Positions 48,724 to 57,460 of a stretch of DNA of 64,000 nt are shown piece by piece (the first letter of the stretch is position 1; the number at the start of each line of letters is the position of its first letter). The position numbers were made by a program, and so were the translations under genes. This DNA is from Isochrysis galbana (Eukaryota; Haptophyta; Isochrysidales; Isochrysidaceae). Location of the stretch: NCBI GenBank assembly GCA_018136815.1, contig CM030934.1, positions 3,534,313 to 3,598,312 of the forward strand. Reading direction: 5' to 3'. The notes under the pieces are model-generated. The model made no database searches. It was not told the origin of the DNA and saw only the letters and a list, made by a program, of their open reading frames with translations.

Positions 48724-50901
48724 ATGACTAAACTCGTTTACATCTCATGCCGAAACGGATCTAGAAAGCGTGTATTATTGCATGACCCAGCCAACTATGC
48801 CACTCTCATTTCGGCCAAAGCAGTATTCGAGGAAGACGCCCAACCGATCGATGTCGACGTAGGCACCTCAATTCAACTCAGTTCGGCACTAAGTAGCGAT
48901 ATCTCGGCGCTAGAGCAAACTCAAATCTTCGCTAATGCTTTGCTTCGAGCCTACTACAGTGTGGACGGCCAGGTCCCAGACGGAGCTACGGCCGAAGTGG
49001 TCTCCGACGTGGATGGTGGAGAGGCGCCCGTGATCAGGTTCACCTTCCCTACCACGAGCCTTGTCCTCCCGTCAAGTGAAATATCGCCAACGACGAGCTT
49101 CACGGCCCCAGAGGGGATCTACGACGTTTCCGCCTCCAGCCTGGCGTTCAAGTACGAGACACAGCAGGTGGCTGGCGAGTGGCTACAGCTCCAAACCCCA
49201 ACAGCCATCCAGCCGAGCGGCATCCGCTTGTCATCGCTATCTACGAATGAGAGCCCCACCGAGTTGCATCTCTTTGGGAGCGATGACGGCTCGCTCTGGA
49301 AACGGATCGCGAACCTGACGAACCTAACCATCGGAACTAGCCCGACCGACACATCGGTGAGTAGCGGCGCTGCATATAACTACTTCCGCCTCGTGATCCC
49401 ACAAAACGGTGGCGCATCCCAAGTCACGCTCGATGAGGTGAAGCTGATTGAGGGCGCTAGCACCTTTCCAGCGTCGGCGATAACCTCAAATTCGAGCAAT
49501 GGATACACAATCTCGGCCAGCAGCCAGAGGCGCGTGAAGAGCGTGACAACTACCACATCAGGCGCTCAGATCGAGGGGGAGTGGGTGCAGCTGGGCATGA
49601 GCGCACCGGTATTCATCGACAAGGTAGGCATAATGATGCAGACGAGCGTCCCCTCGTCTAGGTATCTCAAAACGGTGCGCGTCCTTCACAAAAACCAGGC
49701 TAGCACGAATTGGACTTCGAGAACGTCAGCCGCTACCAATCTCGTCAGTCCAGACGTCGAGGAGATCATATCGCTAGGGATTCCACAGCAAGCAGAGCAA
49801 TGGCGCCTAGTGATCGAGCAGACAAACGAAACAGACCCCCTGTTTTCGTGGTTACGATTCTACGGGCCCAGCACGTTCACGCTCCCCGTCCAGCCGCTCA
49901 GGCCAAACGTGAGGACAGTCGGTTCAGAAGCGGCTTCGAGGAAATTATATCTCCATAGGGTAGGCAGAGGCACTTACACGTTCGGAATGGAGACGGTCGT
50001 GAAATCGTACAACATATTCGTCGATTCGACACAGGTGACAAAGCGAATCAACCTGTTCGAGCAAGCCCCGAGCGGAGGGGTTGTGCGTGTGTCGCTCAAG
50101 CAATTCCAGAGCCTACGAACGTTTGGGAACGTGGACAGGGAGTACCTCCAATTCTGGATCAAAATCGACAACGAGAGCCTCCCTCAGATTCAGATCGATA
50201 ACCAAGCATACATCGATGGTATGCGAGATATTATTCTCCCCGATGTCTATTACAGCACACCTGAGGAGCTATTCGCAGCGAAAGCCGAGCGAATCAAAGC
50301 CTTCATCGATGTGACATACCCAGGAAGCATAGTGGAACATTATAGCTACCTCGACGCGAATGGGAATGATCGAGTGAGATGGACTATCTCGGGGGATTTT
50401 GTAAACGATCGTAAATCAGTGTACATTAAGGACGTCAACTTACCCAACGCAGAATACAGCTCAGCCACCCCTAGTCGGGACATCTTCCTCGTGCACGAGT
50501 GGTTCGCTAAGTTCTTCTACCTACGTGTGGATGGGGCGACAAACAACCTCGAGAGCAAGGAGCTCAGCACGGCAAATGTCGATCCGAACGACGACGAGCT
50601 CATTCAGTCGGATGTCCTCGCAGCAATACCATTTGTGGGTGGGATCAATCCTTACTCCTACCACGCTCGCGTCAAGAATGAGAGCTCGTTCACGAACAGT
50701 ACAGCAGTCCAATCGCTCGAGCTACGAATCACGGACCATAGGAATGAGCCTATCCAAAACATCAGTGCGTTGACCGTCTCGTGGTCCGCCGTGTTACATG
50801 TCGAGCTCGTGATCAATCACGCAGTACCGACTCTAGGATTTGGGCCAGCGCCGAGCAAGGTGGACCCCAAGCTAACAGCCAACATCTATCGGCCTCTTTG
50901 A
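48724..50901 (+). CDS. Discoidin (F5/8C)-domain adhesin-like protein, 725 aa
   Basis: Begins 41 bp from the divergent lipase start. The N-terminal 110 residues are a small alpha/beta region. Two tandem discoidin-like beta sandwiches follow: the first has GEWLQLQTP, then P-ELHLFGSDDGSLWKRI and NYFRLVIPQN (about 135-240); the second has GEWVQLGMSAP, V-V-H---NW and EQWRLVIEQTN (about 285-380). Both show the GEW-QL, gS-DG-W and Y-RLVI order typical of F5/8C carbohydrate-binding modules. The C-terminal 330 residues are strand-rich with aromatic motifs (HEWFAKFFYLRVDG). Tandem sugar-binding domains on a large viral protein suggest host attachment, as a vertex or fibre protein. Its TGA stop forms part of the TGAAAAAA motif at 50899. 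Confidence 0.65.
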   Translation: MTKLVYISCRNGSRKRVLLHDPANYATLISAKAVFEEDAQPIDVDVGTSIQLSSALSSDISALEQTQIFANALLRAYYSVDGQVPDGATAEVVSDVDGGEAPVIRFTFPTTSLVLPSSEISPTTSFTAPEGIYDVSASSLAFKYETQQVAGEWLQLQTPTAIQPSGIRLSSLSTNESPTELHLFGSDDGSLWKRIANLTNLTIGTSPTDTSVSSGAAYNYFRLVIPQNGGASQVTLDEVKLIEGASTFPASAITSNSSNGYTISASSQRRVKSVTTTTSGAQIEGEWVQLGMSAPVFIDKVGIMMQTSVPSSRYLKTVRVLHKNQASTNWTSRTSAATNLVSPDVEEIISLGIPQQAEQWRLVIEQTNETDPLFSWLRFYGPSTFTLPVQPLRPNVRTVGSEAASRKLYLHRVGRGTYTFGMETVVKSYNIFVDSTQVTKRINLFEQAPSGGVVRVSLKQFQSLRTFGNVDREYLQFWIKIDNESLPQIQIDNQAYIDGMRDIILPDVYYSTPEELFAAKAERIKAFIDVTYPGSIVEHYSYLDANGNDRVRWTISGDFVNDRKSVYIKDVNLPNAEYSSATPSRDIFLVHEWFAKFFYLRVDGATNNLESKELSTANVDPNDDELIQSDVLAAIPFVGGINPYSYHARVKNESSFTNSTAVQSLELRITDHRNEPIQNISALTVSWSAVLHVELVINHAVPTLGFGPAPSKVDPKLTANIYRPL

Positions 50902-50909
50902 AAAAATGT

Positions 50910-51560
50910 ATGACACAAGAGTATACAAAACCAATGCGTCAGGGCGCGCTCGCCGATGCTAATGTCCGCCGCTATTGTGATAGTAAACGGGACGAGATCG
51001 CTCCATCATTAAGCAACAATCCTTTAGCTACGCGCTCTGGGGCTAGGCTACTCCGTAGAAAGTTGGCTCAACAGTATCTTGGACGCGAAACGGCTTCTCA
51101 ACAAGAGTTGTCTGTCATCATACGAAAAGCGCTCAGCTCCCTTAACAATGTTGGAGAGGAGGAAGAAGAGATCGAGGAATTTGGCGAGGAGGAAGAAGAG
51201 AACGAGGAAGCCTCTGGGGAGGTGGATGCGTTGGAGGAGATAGCAATGACGCCACTGCCTTCGGACGATTTATTCGACGCCGTAGAAACGCCGCTCCCGA
51301 AAGAGTCGCGTCGTGAGCGCCTTGACTCAATGATGAGCAGCCCACCTTCGAGGTTACAGAGGATGAGCGCTCAAATGTCCGCCCCGAGAAGGTCTTCGAG
51401 GATCGCATTGAGGGTGCCTAAAGAAACATTGTTGCAGATGTACAGATCGCTGTATCGTGAAAGGCTCGGGAGTGACCCTGTGATAAGCGATGAGCTGCTG
51501 TCGAGCGAGCTCGTCGAGGGGATTCGACGACTGGGAAGTATCGAACGCGACGACGAGTAG
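50910..51560 (+). CDS. Acidic hypothetical protein, 216 aa
   Basis: Start set at the ATG at 50910 (MTQEYTKP), 9 bp after the adhesin stop; the frame upstream overlaps that gene without a better start. Residues about 20-70 are basic and helical. Then comes a Glu-rich run (EEEEEIEEFGEEEEENEE, about 83-100), then Ser/Arg-rich segments (APRRSSRIALR) and a final helix (ELVEGIRRLGSIE). No family is recognised. It might be a virion-internal or packaging-associated protein, which is speculative. Confidence 0.6.
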   Translation: MTQEYTKPMRQGALADANVRRYCDSKRDEIAPSLSNNPLATRSGARLLRRKLAQQYLGRETASQQELSVIIRKALSSLNNVGEEEEEIEEFGEEEEENEEASGEVDALEEIAMTPLPSDDLFDAVETPLPKESRRERLDSMMSSPPSRLQRMSAQMSAPRRSSRIALRVPKETLLQMYRSLYRERLGSDPVISDELLSSELVEGIRRLGSIERDDE

Positions 51561-51602
51561 ATGAAAAAAATATGTTGTGAACAGGAGTAAAAAGGGATCA
51601 TC

Positions 51603-51875
51603 ATGCTTCCGATTCAACCATATGGAATGGAAGGTCGAGCGGAGGCGATCATTCGAACTCCACGAGCTGACCTGAGCGACAAATCGTTCAAGGCGAGCAC
51701 ATCTACAGCTCCAGATCATCCCCTACCGCACATCTACAAAGACAGCACGTTTGACTACAGCTCTAGGCGAGGTGTGATAGCATGTGACGAGCAATTGAGG
51801 CGTGCCGAGTTGCGCATCCCTCCCCCTCGAAACAGTGCATCATATAGACCGCCCAAGCCACGTTCCTTCCGTTGA
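51603..51875 (+). CDS. Small hypothetical protein, 90 aa
   Basis: ATG at 51603, Pro/Arg-rich (IPPPRNSASYRPPKPRSF at the C-terminus). It lies in the co-directional run of small genes and follows a TGAAAAAAA motif at 51562. No domain is visible. Its TGA stop is itself part of the TGAAAAA motif at 51873. Confidence 0.5.
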   Translation: MLPIQPYGMEGRAEAIIRTPRADLSDKSFKASTSTAPDHPLPHIYKDSTFDYSSRRGVIACDEQLRRAELRIPPPRNSASYRPPKPRSFR

Positions 51876-51949
51876 AAAATAACCAAAAAATAGCACGCGC
51901 GCATTGCAAATTTTTTTCTCTTCCAATAGTACAAAAAGGTGTCAAAAAA

Positions 51950-52486
51950 ATGGAAGACCTCAAAATGGAACAGTTGGCACGCGCGAGGGAACTCGCAAAG
52001 GCTGCGAAAGAACGCATCAAACAAATGACTCCGGAGGAGCGCGCCGAGTACGAAGGCAGACGACAGGCGGACGCGCAGCGAAGGGCGGAGCGAAAAGCTG
52101 CAATCGAACGGAGGAAGCAGGAAGGGGCGAAAAACCCTTACAAAGAGATCGCCGACGAGCCATCAACCCCCCCTCCGCAACCTACTGAAGAGCATGTCGA
52201 GGAACCCGAAGCACCCGACCCGCCTCCCCCTGCCCTCGCCCCCGCTGCCGCCGACCCCACGACTCCGAAGCCTCGGAGGAAGCGGATTCGACGGATCGTT
52301 GTCGAGTCGAGCGACTCGGCGAGCAGCTCGGGCGAGGACGAGATTGTTATGCGCCGTGCGAGCCGCAGCAAGTCGCTCGCGAAGCCACGTGAGCAGAAGC
52401 TTGCTGGCGTCGACCACAATAGGCAGCAGAGCGGTAATGAGAACATTGGCCATTACTGGCAGATGCGTGCTCTCGGTCTTATCTGA
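51950..52486 (+). CDS. Charged coiled-coil hypothetical protein, 178 aa
   Basis: Start set at the ATG at 51950 (MEDLKMEQ), directly after an A-run. In-frame sequence upstream is A/T-rich and unlikely to be coding. Residues 1-65 are a Lys/Glu/Arg-rich helix (ARARELAKAAKERIKQM), followed by a Pro-rich linker, a basic RRKRIRRIVVE patch, then a Ser/Asp/Glu cluster resembling casein kinase II sites, and a short conserved-looking tail (NENIGHYWQMRALGLI). Possibly DNA-binding through the basic patch. No family recognised. Confidence 0.5.
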   Translation: MEDLKMEQLARARELAKAAKERIKQMTPEERAEYEGRRQADAQRRAERKAAIERRKQEGAKNPYKEIADEPSTPPPQPTEEHVEEPEAPDPPPPALAPAAADPTTPKPRRKRIRRIVVESSDSASSSGEDEIVMRRASRSKSLAKPREQKLAGVDHNRQQSGNENIGHYWQMRALGLI

Positions 52487-52538
52487 GATGTTTGGAAAAA
52501 AATATTGAAAATGTGACCTCTTTTTTTTATGAGATTTT
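52487..52538. terminator. A/T-rich convergent intergenic spacer
   Basis: 52 bp of A/T-runs (AAAAAAATATTGAAAA and CTTTTTTTTATG) between two convergent genes, a likely 3'-end formation region for both. Confidence 0.4.
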
Positions 52539-53558
52539 TTAAGGGATGAACATCACCTCGCGCCCAGGCATGACCCTGAGCTCAGCAGTGCTTTCAGTGA
52601 TTACAATGTTCCGATAACCTCCCGGAGTTTGTGTCAAGCGCAAGTTTCCGCTAAGAGAGACGCCTCGACTGTCGAGCCCAGACGAGTTTCTCATGTCCTC
52701 TTTTGGGGCGCACAATCGTAGGCAGCTCAGGTAGTATGCATCTCTCCATGAGCTGAAACTCGTTGGCAGTCTGATTACGTCCCGAGGGTCATTAGGTGGA
52801 ATACTGTTCATCGTTTGTTGGAAGAGCTCATATTGATCCGCAGGTCGCTGCGGCATCTGAACACCGGCTAGATCGATTTGGAATGTAGACCCTGAATGAA
52901 ATAAGGATCTCAGCGCCTGTGGATAAGAGCCATAGTACAACAATGTTCTATATATCTGATAAGTAGGTCCATTCACATTAGGATCGTTTGTACTCATGTG
53001 CCATATCCGATCAATTGAGCGTGACATAACATCGAACCGCACGTTGTCTTCGTCCTTACCGGCAGAAAACACGTGATACATCTTAAAGTTGATCGGTAGG
53101 TGTCCACGTGAGCCGATGATCGACTCCTGCAAACGGTCATACTCGCTACCAACGCCTATCAACTCAACCACTGCATGAGGGTTTCGTGCGACGAAATTAG
53201 ACAATGTGTATGGTGCGGCAGCGGCCGCTCGTGTTCCGTCAGCTATTTCAGCTGCCGTCATAACGACCCTTGCCTTTGTAAGCTCAAATCGGACAGTGAC
53301 TGGAGGTAGAAGGCTCATATCGACGACTCCAGCGTTTAGAAATCCGTCAAAACGACGCAGACATACACGTGTCTCTGTTTCTGCCTCGGGGACCAACTTA
53401 CCTTGCTCCGGGTCCATTCCAGGATGCATAAACGGTTTGGATAGAGCATCACCGCTAACGCCGCTCAGCATGTCTCGCTTGTTCTTGAAATTTCCCAGAT
53501 ACCCTCCACCGCCATCGAGCCTCACACCATCTTGAACATGAGCTTCAGCAACTCCCAA
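52539..53558 (-). pseudogene. Major-capsid-protein-like C-terminal part, 5'-truncated
   Basis: The frame has no ATG: it opens at a TTG inside the polymerase-like ORF and stays open further upstream without a Met. About 339 residues are readable. Features resembling double-jelly-roll capsid proteins of PLVs and virophages are LLPPVTVRFELTKARVVM near residue 85, a LPINFKMYHVFSAG strand pair, W-DAYYLSCLRLCAP, and the C-terminal block SGLDSRGVSLSGNLRL followed by NIVITESTAELRVMPGREVMFI, which would be the last strands of the second jelly roll. PLV capsid proteins are usually considerably longer, so the N-terminal jelly roll is at least partly missing. Family assignment is by pattern, not by search. 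Confidence 0.5.
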
Positions 53559-54520
53559 CTGTCGAGCCCGGATTGTCGTTGATTGATGCGCCGCTTAGCA
53601 TCAATGAATTCCCACCATCGATCTTTGTGTTTAAGGTCTTGGAAGTTCTTCAGAGCATAGCTAGTGATGTTAGTAGGTATGATTGGAATGTAATGATCCT
53701 CAATGAGAGCAATGGTCTTGATGTTAGTGCCCTTGCCGATCTTCGTCAAGTTCTTATCACCTTGAGTGCGCACATGAAGTTGAATCCCATCTACGCTATC
53801 GTCGAGTATGTACTTGATGTTCGTTCGTGAAATCTTACTGCGCATGAACTTGCGCTTGATGCTGTCAATGAGTGCCTCGTCTACGCCCGACTCCTGAAGA
53901 GCATTGATGAGACATGGTGTTGTATAATTCTTAGCTCTCGTCTGACGCTCGTAAAGTTGGATCCTCTCGAGTATCGGAAGCGCGTATTCGCGGAATTCCC
54001 CGCACCCAATCACGTCGAAATCGATCCACCACTTCAAAAATTCGCCTCCGGGGCGGGACCACCCACCATTTTGACTCACTGCACGAATCTCCATCGTCAA
54101 CGGACCGCTGGCGCTCTCTATGAGATCCTCGGTAGATTCGAAGTCACTACCGATAAACTCGTAGCCACCCCCCTCTTGGTCCTCGGGATAATGACCGTTA
54201 ATGAGACGATCAATGTAGGCTGTAGTTAGTGTGCGATACTCAGTACGAGCAGATCGACGACGACCCGAGCCAATGGGCACAGTCAGTTTCACTATGTATT
54301 TTTGGTGCAGAGCCGAGTCTGCGTATCGTTTCATAATGTGAGACATCTCAAGAGCAGACTCTACAACGAATCGTGCGTAGGTGGGCGGAGGACCCGAGCG
54401 CGTGAACCCCTCTGCACGAAGTTGGCGGTTCCAGCGACGTTTATCTCTGCCCGAGACTTTTTGAGCAGAAGCGCCGTAGCGGAACTCTCCATCGATGTCC
54501 GCTGGTTGCTGTGATGACAT
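53522..54520 (-). pseudogene. Protein-primed DNA polymerase-like N-terminal region, 3'-truncated, 332 aa
   Basis: Starts at the ATG at 54520, close to the right TIR. The central part is FLKWWIDFDVIGC, then YTTPCLINALQESGVDEALIDSIKRKFM, SRTNIKYILDDSVDGIQLHV and IALIEDHYIPIIP. The 'pClI-AL-esGv' plus 'i-l--dHY-p' order resembles the region preceding the exonuclease domain of protein-primed family B polymerases in PLVs and polintons. No exonuclease or polymerase motifs follow: the frame ends 12 codons beyond the junction, where it overlaps the capsid-like frame by 37 bp. The function is therefore lost, or limited to a non-catalytic fragment. The family call is tentative. Confidence 0.4.
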
Positions 54521-54678
54521 GATGGTTGGTGCTCTTTGATATAGGGGAGAGAAAATTTTTCACCCGATGTCCCACTTTTGGTAGAAGTTATAAAACCTCC
54601 GACCGAACACCCCTCACCTTACCTATAGGAACAGAAAAAAAGTTGCTCGCGTCCCCACCCCTCCGTGACCGACCATGC
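54521..54678. promoter_or_regulatory. Leader of the polymerase-like gene with a TGAAAAA motif
   Basis: The minus strand carries GGGTGAAAAATTTTCTC at 54564-54548, about 30 bp upstream of the ATG at 54520. The same TGAAAAA core recurs at the other gene borders of the element. The remaining sequence up to the TIR is non-coding. Confidence 0.4.
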
Positions 54679-55522
54679 CGCCCCTTCGTGAACGACCTGT
54701 CACCCTTCGTGACCGTCCTGCCACCAGCTGCGCGCGGCTGTGTGTCGCTCTGTGGGGCTGTGTGTGTGCCTCTGTGTGCCTGTCTGTGTGTGTCTGTGCG
54801 CGCCTCTGTGGGACGCTCTCTGTCGGGCCTACGACTCTCTGTCTGAATCACTTCCTGCGCTGCGTCGTACAACACACACACAAATCAACAGCACGAGACC
54901 ATCACGCGCGCGCATCAAAGGGGGGACCAGGGGGGGACCAGCACCACCAACACACACACACACACGCGCGCACCGACTCATCAGCCCATACGCAGCGACA
55001 AAAGGGAACGAGGGGCTCACACAGGAACCACGAACAGTCATACTGCGCTGCGTCGAACAACCAACCAGAACTACGCAGAGTGCACGCTCACCACACCGGA
55101 CGCGTACAAAACCACACGCGCATCACAAGGCACAAGGGAGGGGGAAGGACACCAGCAGCGGCTCTCTCACCACGCGCGCGATACACAACGAGTCGCATCC
55201 ACGAAGACCGAACTCGAAAGGGGGCAGGACCTGGCACAGGCAGGCTCCAGACACTGGCAGGACAGCGGGACTCGCGCAAGGAGGAGAGCGGGGGGCGCGC
55301 GCAGGAGCGCAATGTGTAAGAGCATTGGTTTCACTCTAGCTGGCACTCTAGATACCGCAACTGGCTCAGTGGGCGCGGAAGTCCTGACCGCGGTGTGGAA
55401 GCGTGGGGTTCGACTCCCACCCGAGGAAAATTTTTGAGGCCCCTCGAGGAAACCCCCTCTAGAGGCCATTTTTCTGCCCCAGTGAGTCGGTGTGTATTTC
55501 AGCCCGCTTTCCCTATTCATCC
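54679..55522 (-). repeat. Right inverted terminal repeat of the PLV-like element (844 bp)
   Basis: Mirror of 44748-45591. The inner edge is where left continues CTCACC and right (reverse-complemented) continues GCATGG. The outer edge ends CCCTATTCATCC at 55522. Confidence 0.95.
55355..55435 (+). other. tRNA-like Pol III unit in the right TIR
   Basis: Identical to the left unit but on the plus strand: box A at 55362-55372, box B at 55407-55417, T5 at 55431-55435. It also reads outward, here toward the right host flank. Confidence 0.6.
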
Positions 55523-56224
55523 GAGGCATGCGCGGGACGAGTGGAGGGACCCCCCCAGAGGATTATCCTCATCCTGGAAAGACTCGGGCTTGGACCCGTC
55601 TCCGACGGACTCCGGCGGTGAAGGCGGAGATGATGGCGGAGGCACCGCAGAGAGATCAGAAGGAGAGGCGAGGGAGGGCATCACCTCCCCCTGTGAAGGT
55701 GGTGGTGGATGACCGTCCGGAGAGGAGAAAGGGGGCAGGGCAGGCATGATGCCCGACTCTGCAGAGGTGGGGGTAACCCCCATTGAGACGTCCAGCGCGG
55801 GACGCACCGGATAGGATTCTACACCTGACGAATTGGGATGGCCCTTAGGGCCTGAGGGCAATGAGGAAGGGGCCATGCCGGCGGCAGGCGCGGCGGAGGA
55901 GACGAGTTCGGAGGTGCTGACGGGCTGAAGCCCGTCAGCAGAGGAAGGCGGGCAGGCGGGCTTGAGCGAGGGCGAGGACGGCGGCGAGAGCGACATCGAG
56001 CGAGTAGCGAGAGGCGAGGGTGAGTGTGAGGAGGGCTGTGGTGGCAGGGGCTGGCGAGGCGAGGAGGGATTGTAAGGTCTGAGTGTTACGAGAGCGAGAG
56101 CGACGAGAGCGAGAGCGACGACGGATGACGACTGGCGACAGGACGACGGACAAAGACACCCAGGAAAACACCCCGACTCTCGCCCCACGACTTTCTCACA
56201 TAACTCGACTGAAATCAAACCCAA
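55523..56224 (-). mobile_element. Retroelement 5' ORF flanking the PLV-like element (repeat copy 2)
   Basis: The minus-strand frame from 56224 encodes a Pro/Ser-rich protein with MSLSPPSSPS, then KPACPPSSAD and SAAPAAG, matching 9000-9290. It runs to the edge of the virus-like element at 55522. It has the same orientation as the chromovirus fragment on the left flank, so both could be parts of one interrupted element. No catalytic motif is present in this part. Confidence 0.55.
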
Positions 56225-56940
56225 ACACTCCAGCCAGACGACGACGGACGACGATCAGAAGGCGATCTGTCGGCGATCCCGTCTGGAAGGGGAATCGCAC
56301 CATAACGGAAACGAGGGGCAATCCTGCCGCACAGGATTCCAAGAGACCTACCAAATAAGACGAAAGAAGTGCGGTGTGCCTAAGGGGGAGATGCGATGAG
56401 ATTGCAAATTAAACCTGATTGCCCCCAGAAGTAGATAAAGAACCGCGGAGAAGATAGCGAATTAAACCTAGTTGCGAGGCGCCTGGGAGGAAGAAAGGTG
56501 GGGAAACTTCCCTTCTCTTTCGAGAGAAAGAGAGAGGGCGCTCCACAACCCACGATCCCATGCATCCAAGCGAAGCTTTTGACCGAGAACGAGAACGAGA
56601 GAATTATAACGATAAATACCGAACGACGAAGAGAAGAGCGAAGCCTAACGAGTGTCGATTCGCGAATGCGACAGGCCTCCCCGGAACCAGCTTCTCCGCT
56701 AAAGAGGGAACTGGAACTGGGGAAGAGGAAGGGGGTTGTTAGGGGTTAAGGTTGGGTAGTAGGGAGGTCCACGAGCACACTGCCTCATGCCGCACACGTA
56801 GCGGAGATTTTTAAGAAGATTCTTTTTTCGTAGCGTCAGGTAGCCCCCCCTGGAGCTTTTTGTTGGGCATCGCGCCACGGTCAAAAAATGCAGCCCAACC
56901 CTTACTATTTGTTAAAAAGCCCCTGTTTGACCGCCCTACA
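56225..56940. repeat. Repeat mosaic with a LINE-tail copy
   Basis: 56680-56830 matches the tail repeats at 26270-26445 and 26840-27025 (GAACTGG, GGTTAAGGTTGGGTAGTAGG, GATTTTTAAGAAG). 56830-56940 matches 25120-25215 (GGTCAAAAAATGCAGCCC, then TTTGACCGCCCTACA). The left part (56225-56650) has no supported gene. Confidence 0.6.
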
Positions 56941-57460
56941 AAGAATTGGATCGGTGAGGAAAGATTGGGAGCCCGAGGGCGCCGCCTCCCTCGGAACAAA
57001 GGAAAGGTCAACTGTGCGGCCAGGGGCTGGGTTACAACCCACCATCTCTCAATGTTGCAAGTGATCGCTTGGTCGCATCGCGTTTTTCTTTTACGAGCGC
57101 ACTTGCCGCGTGAGCGCGACGCGCTTGTTGTGCGGACTTGAACATAGGACCAACAACTTCACTAGGGCTGACAGCCAAGCGTGCACGCAATAGGCAGTTT
57201 GCAACGCAACGTGCATCGCTCACTTTTGGTCGCGAGTATTCGAGGACCATCATCATAGCCGCTCGAATTTCAGAGCTCCCACTCTGTCGTCGGATTCGTG
57301 AATGGCTCGTGGGGGGTGGGAAGGATGTCTCGACGTCTCGCTCGGCATTCACCTTGAGCAGGGGTGCGCTCGCCTTCCGGGCCCTTCTTGGCCTAAGCGC
57401 CTCGCTCGTAGCCCTGCCGCACAAGGCGGGCACGACCGCCGCCTGCATGGAAGGGGGATC

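Larger units (their letters stand above)
44748..55522. mobile_element. Integrated polinton-like virus / virophage-like element, 10.8 kb
   Basis: Bounded by 844-bp inverted terminal repeats (44748-45591 and 54679-55522), with a compact 9.1-kb interior of small intron-less genes on both strands: GIY-YIG nuclease, an unassigned 217-aa protein, DUF5754-like protein, lipase, discoidin-domain protein, three small hypotheticals, a capsid-like ORF and a polymerase-N-terminus-like ORF. Composition is less GC-rich, and intergenic spaces are short and A/T-rich, unlike the host. No packaging ATPase, integrase, protease or complete polymerase is found, and two core genes are cut at one junction, so this is an internally deleted copy. 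The combination of long TIRs, capsid-type gene, nuclease and lipase fits PLVs better than classic virophages or cellular polintons. Confidence 0.8.

Noticed and set aside
52668-53569. 12-bp repeat ACTGTCGAGCCC at 52668 and 53558 as the deletion microhomology
   Set aside because: Microhomology deletion would leave one copy, not two about 890 bp apart. Probably chance.
57032-57448. 138-aa minus-strand ORF downstream of the clathrin-motif gene
   Set aside because: No recognisable domain, amino-acid composition typical of GC-rich non-coding frames, and no splice signals linking it to the upstream gene.
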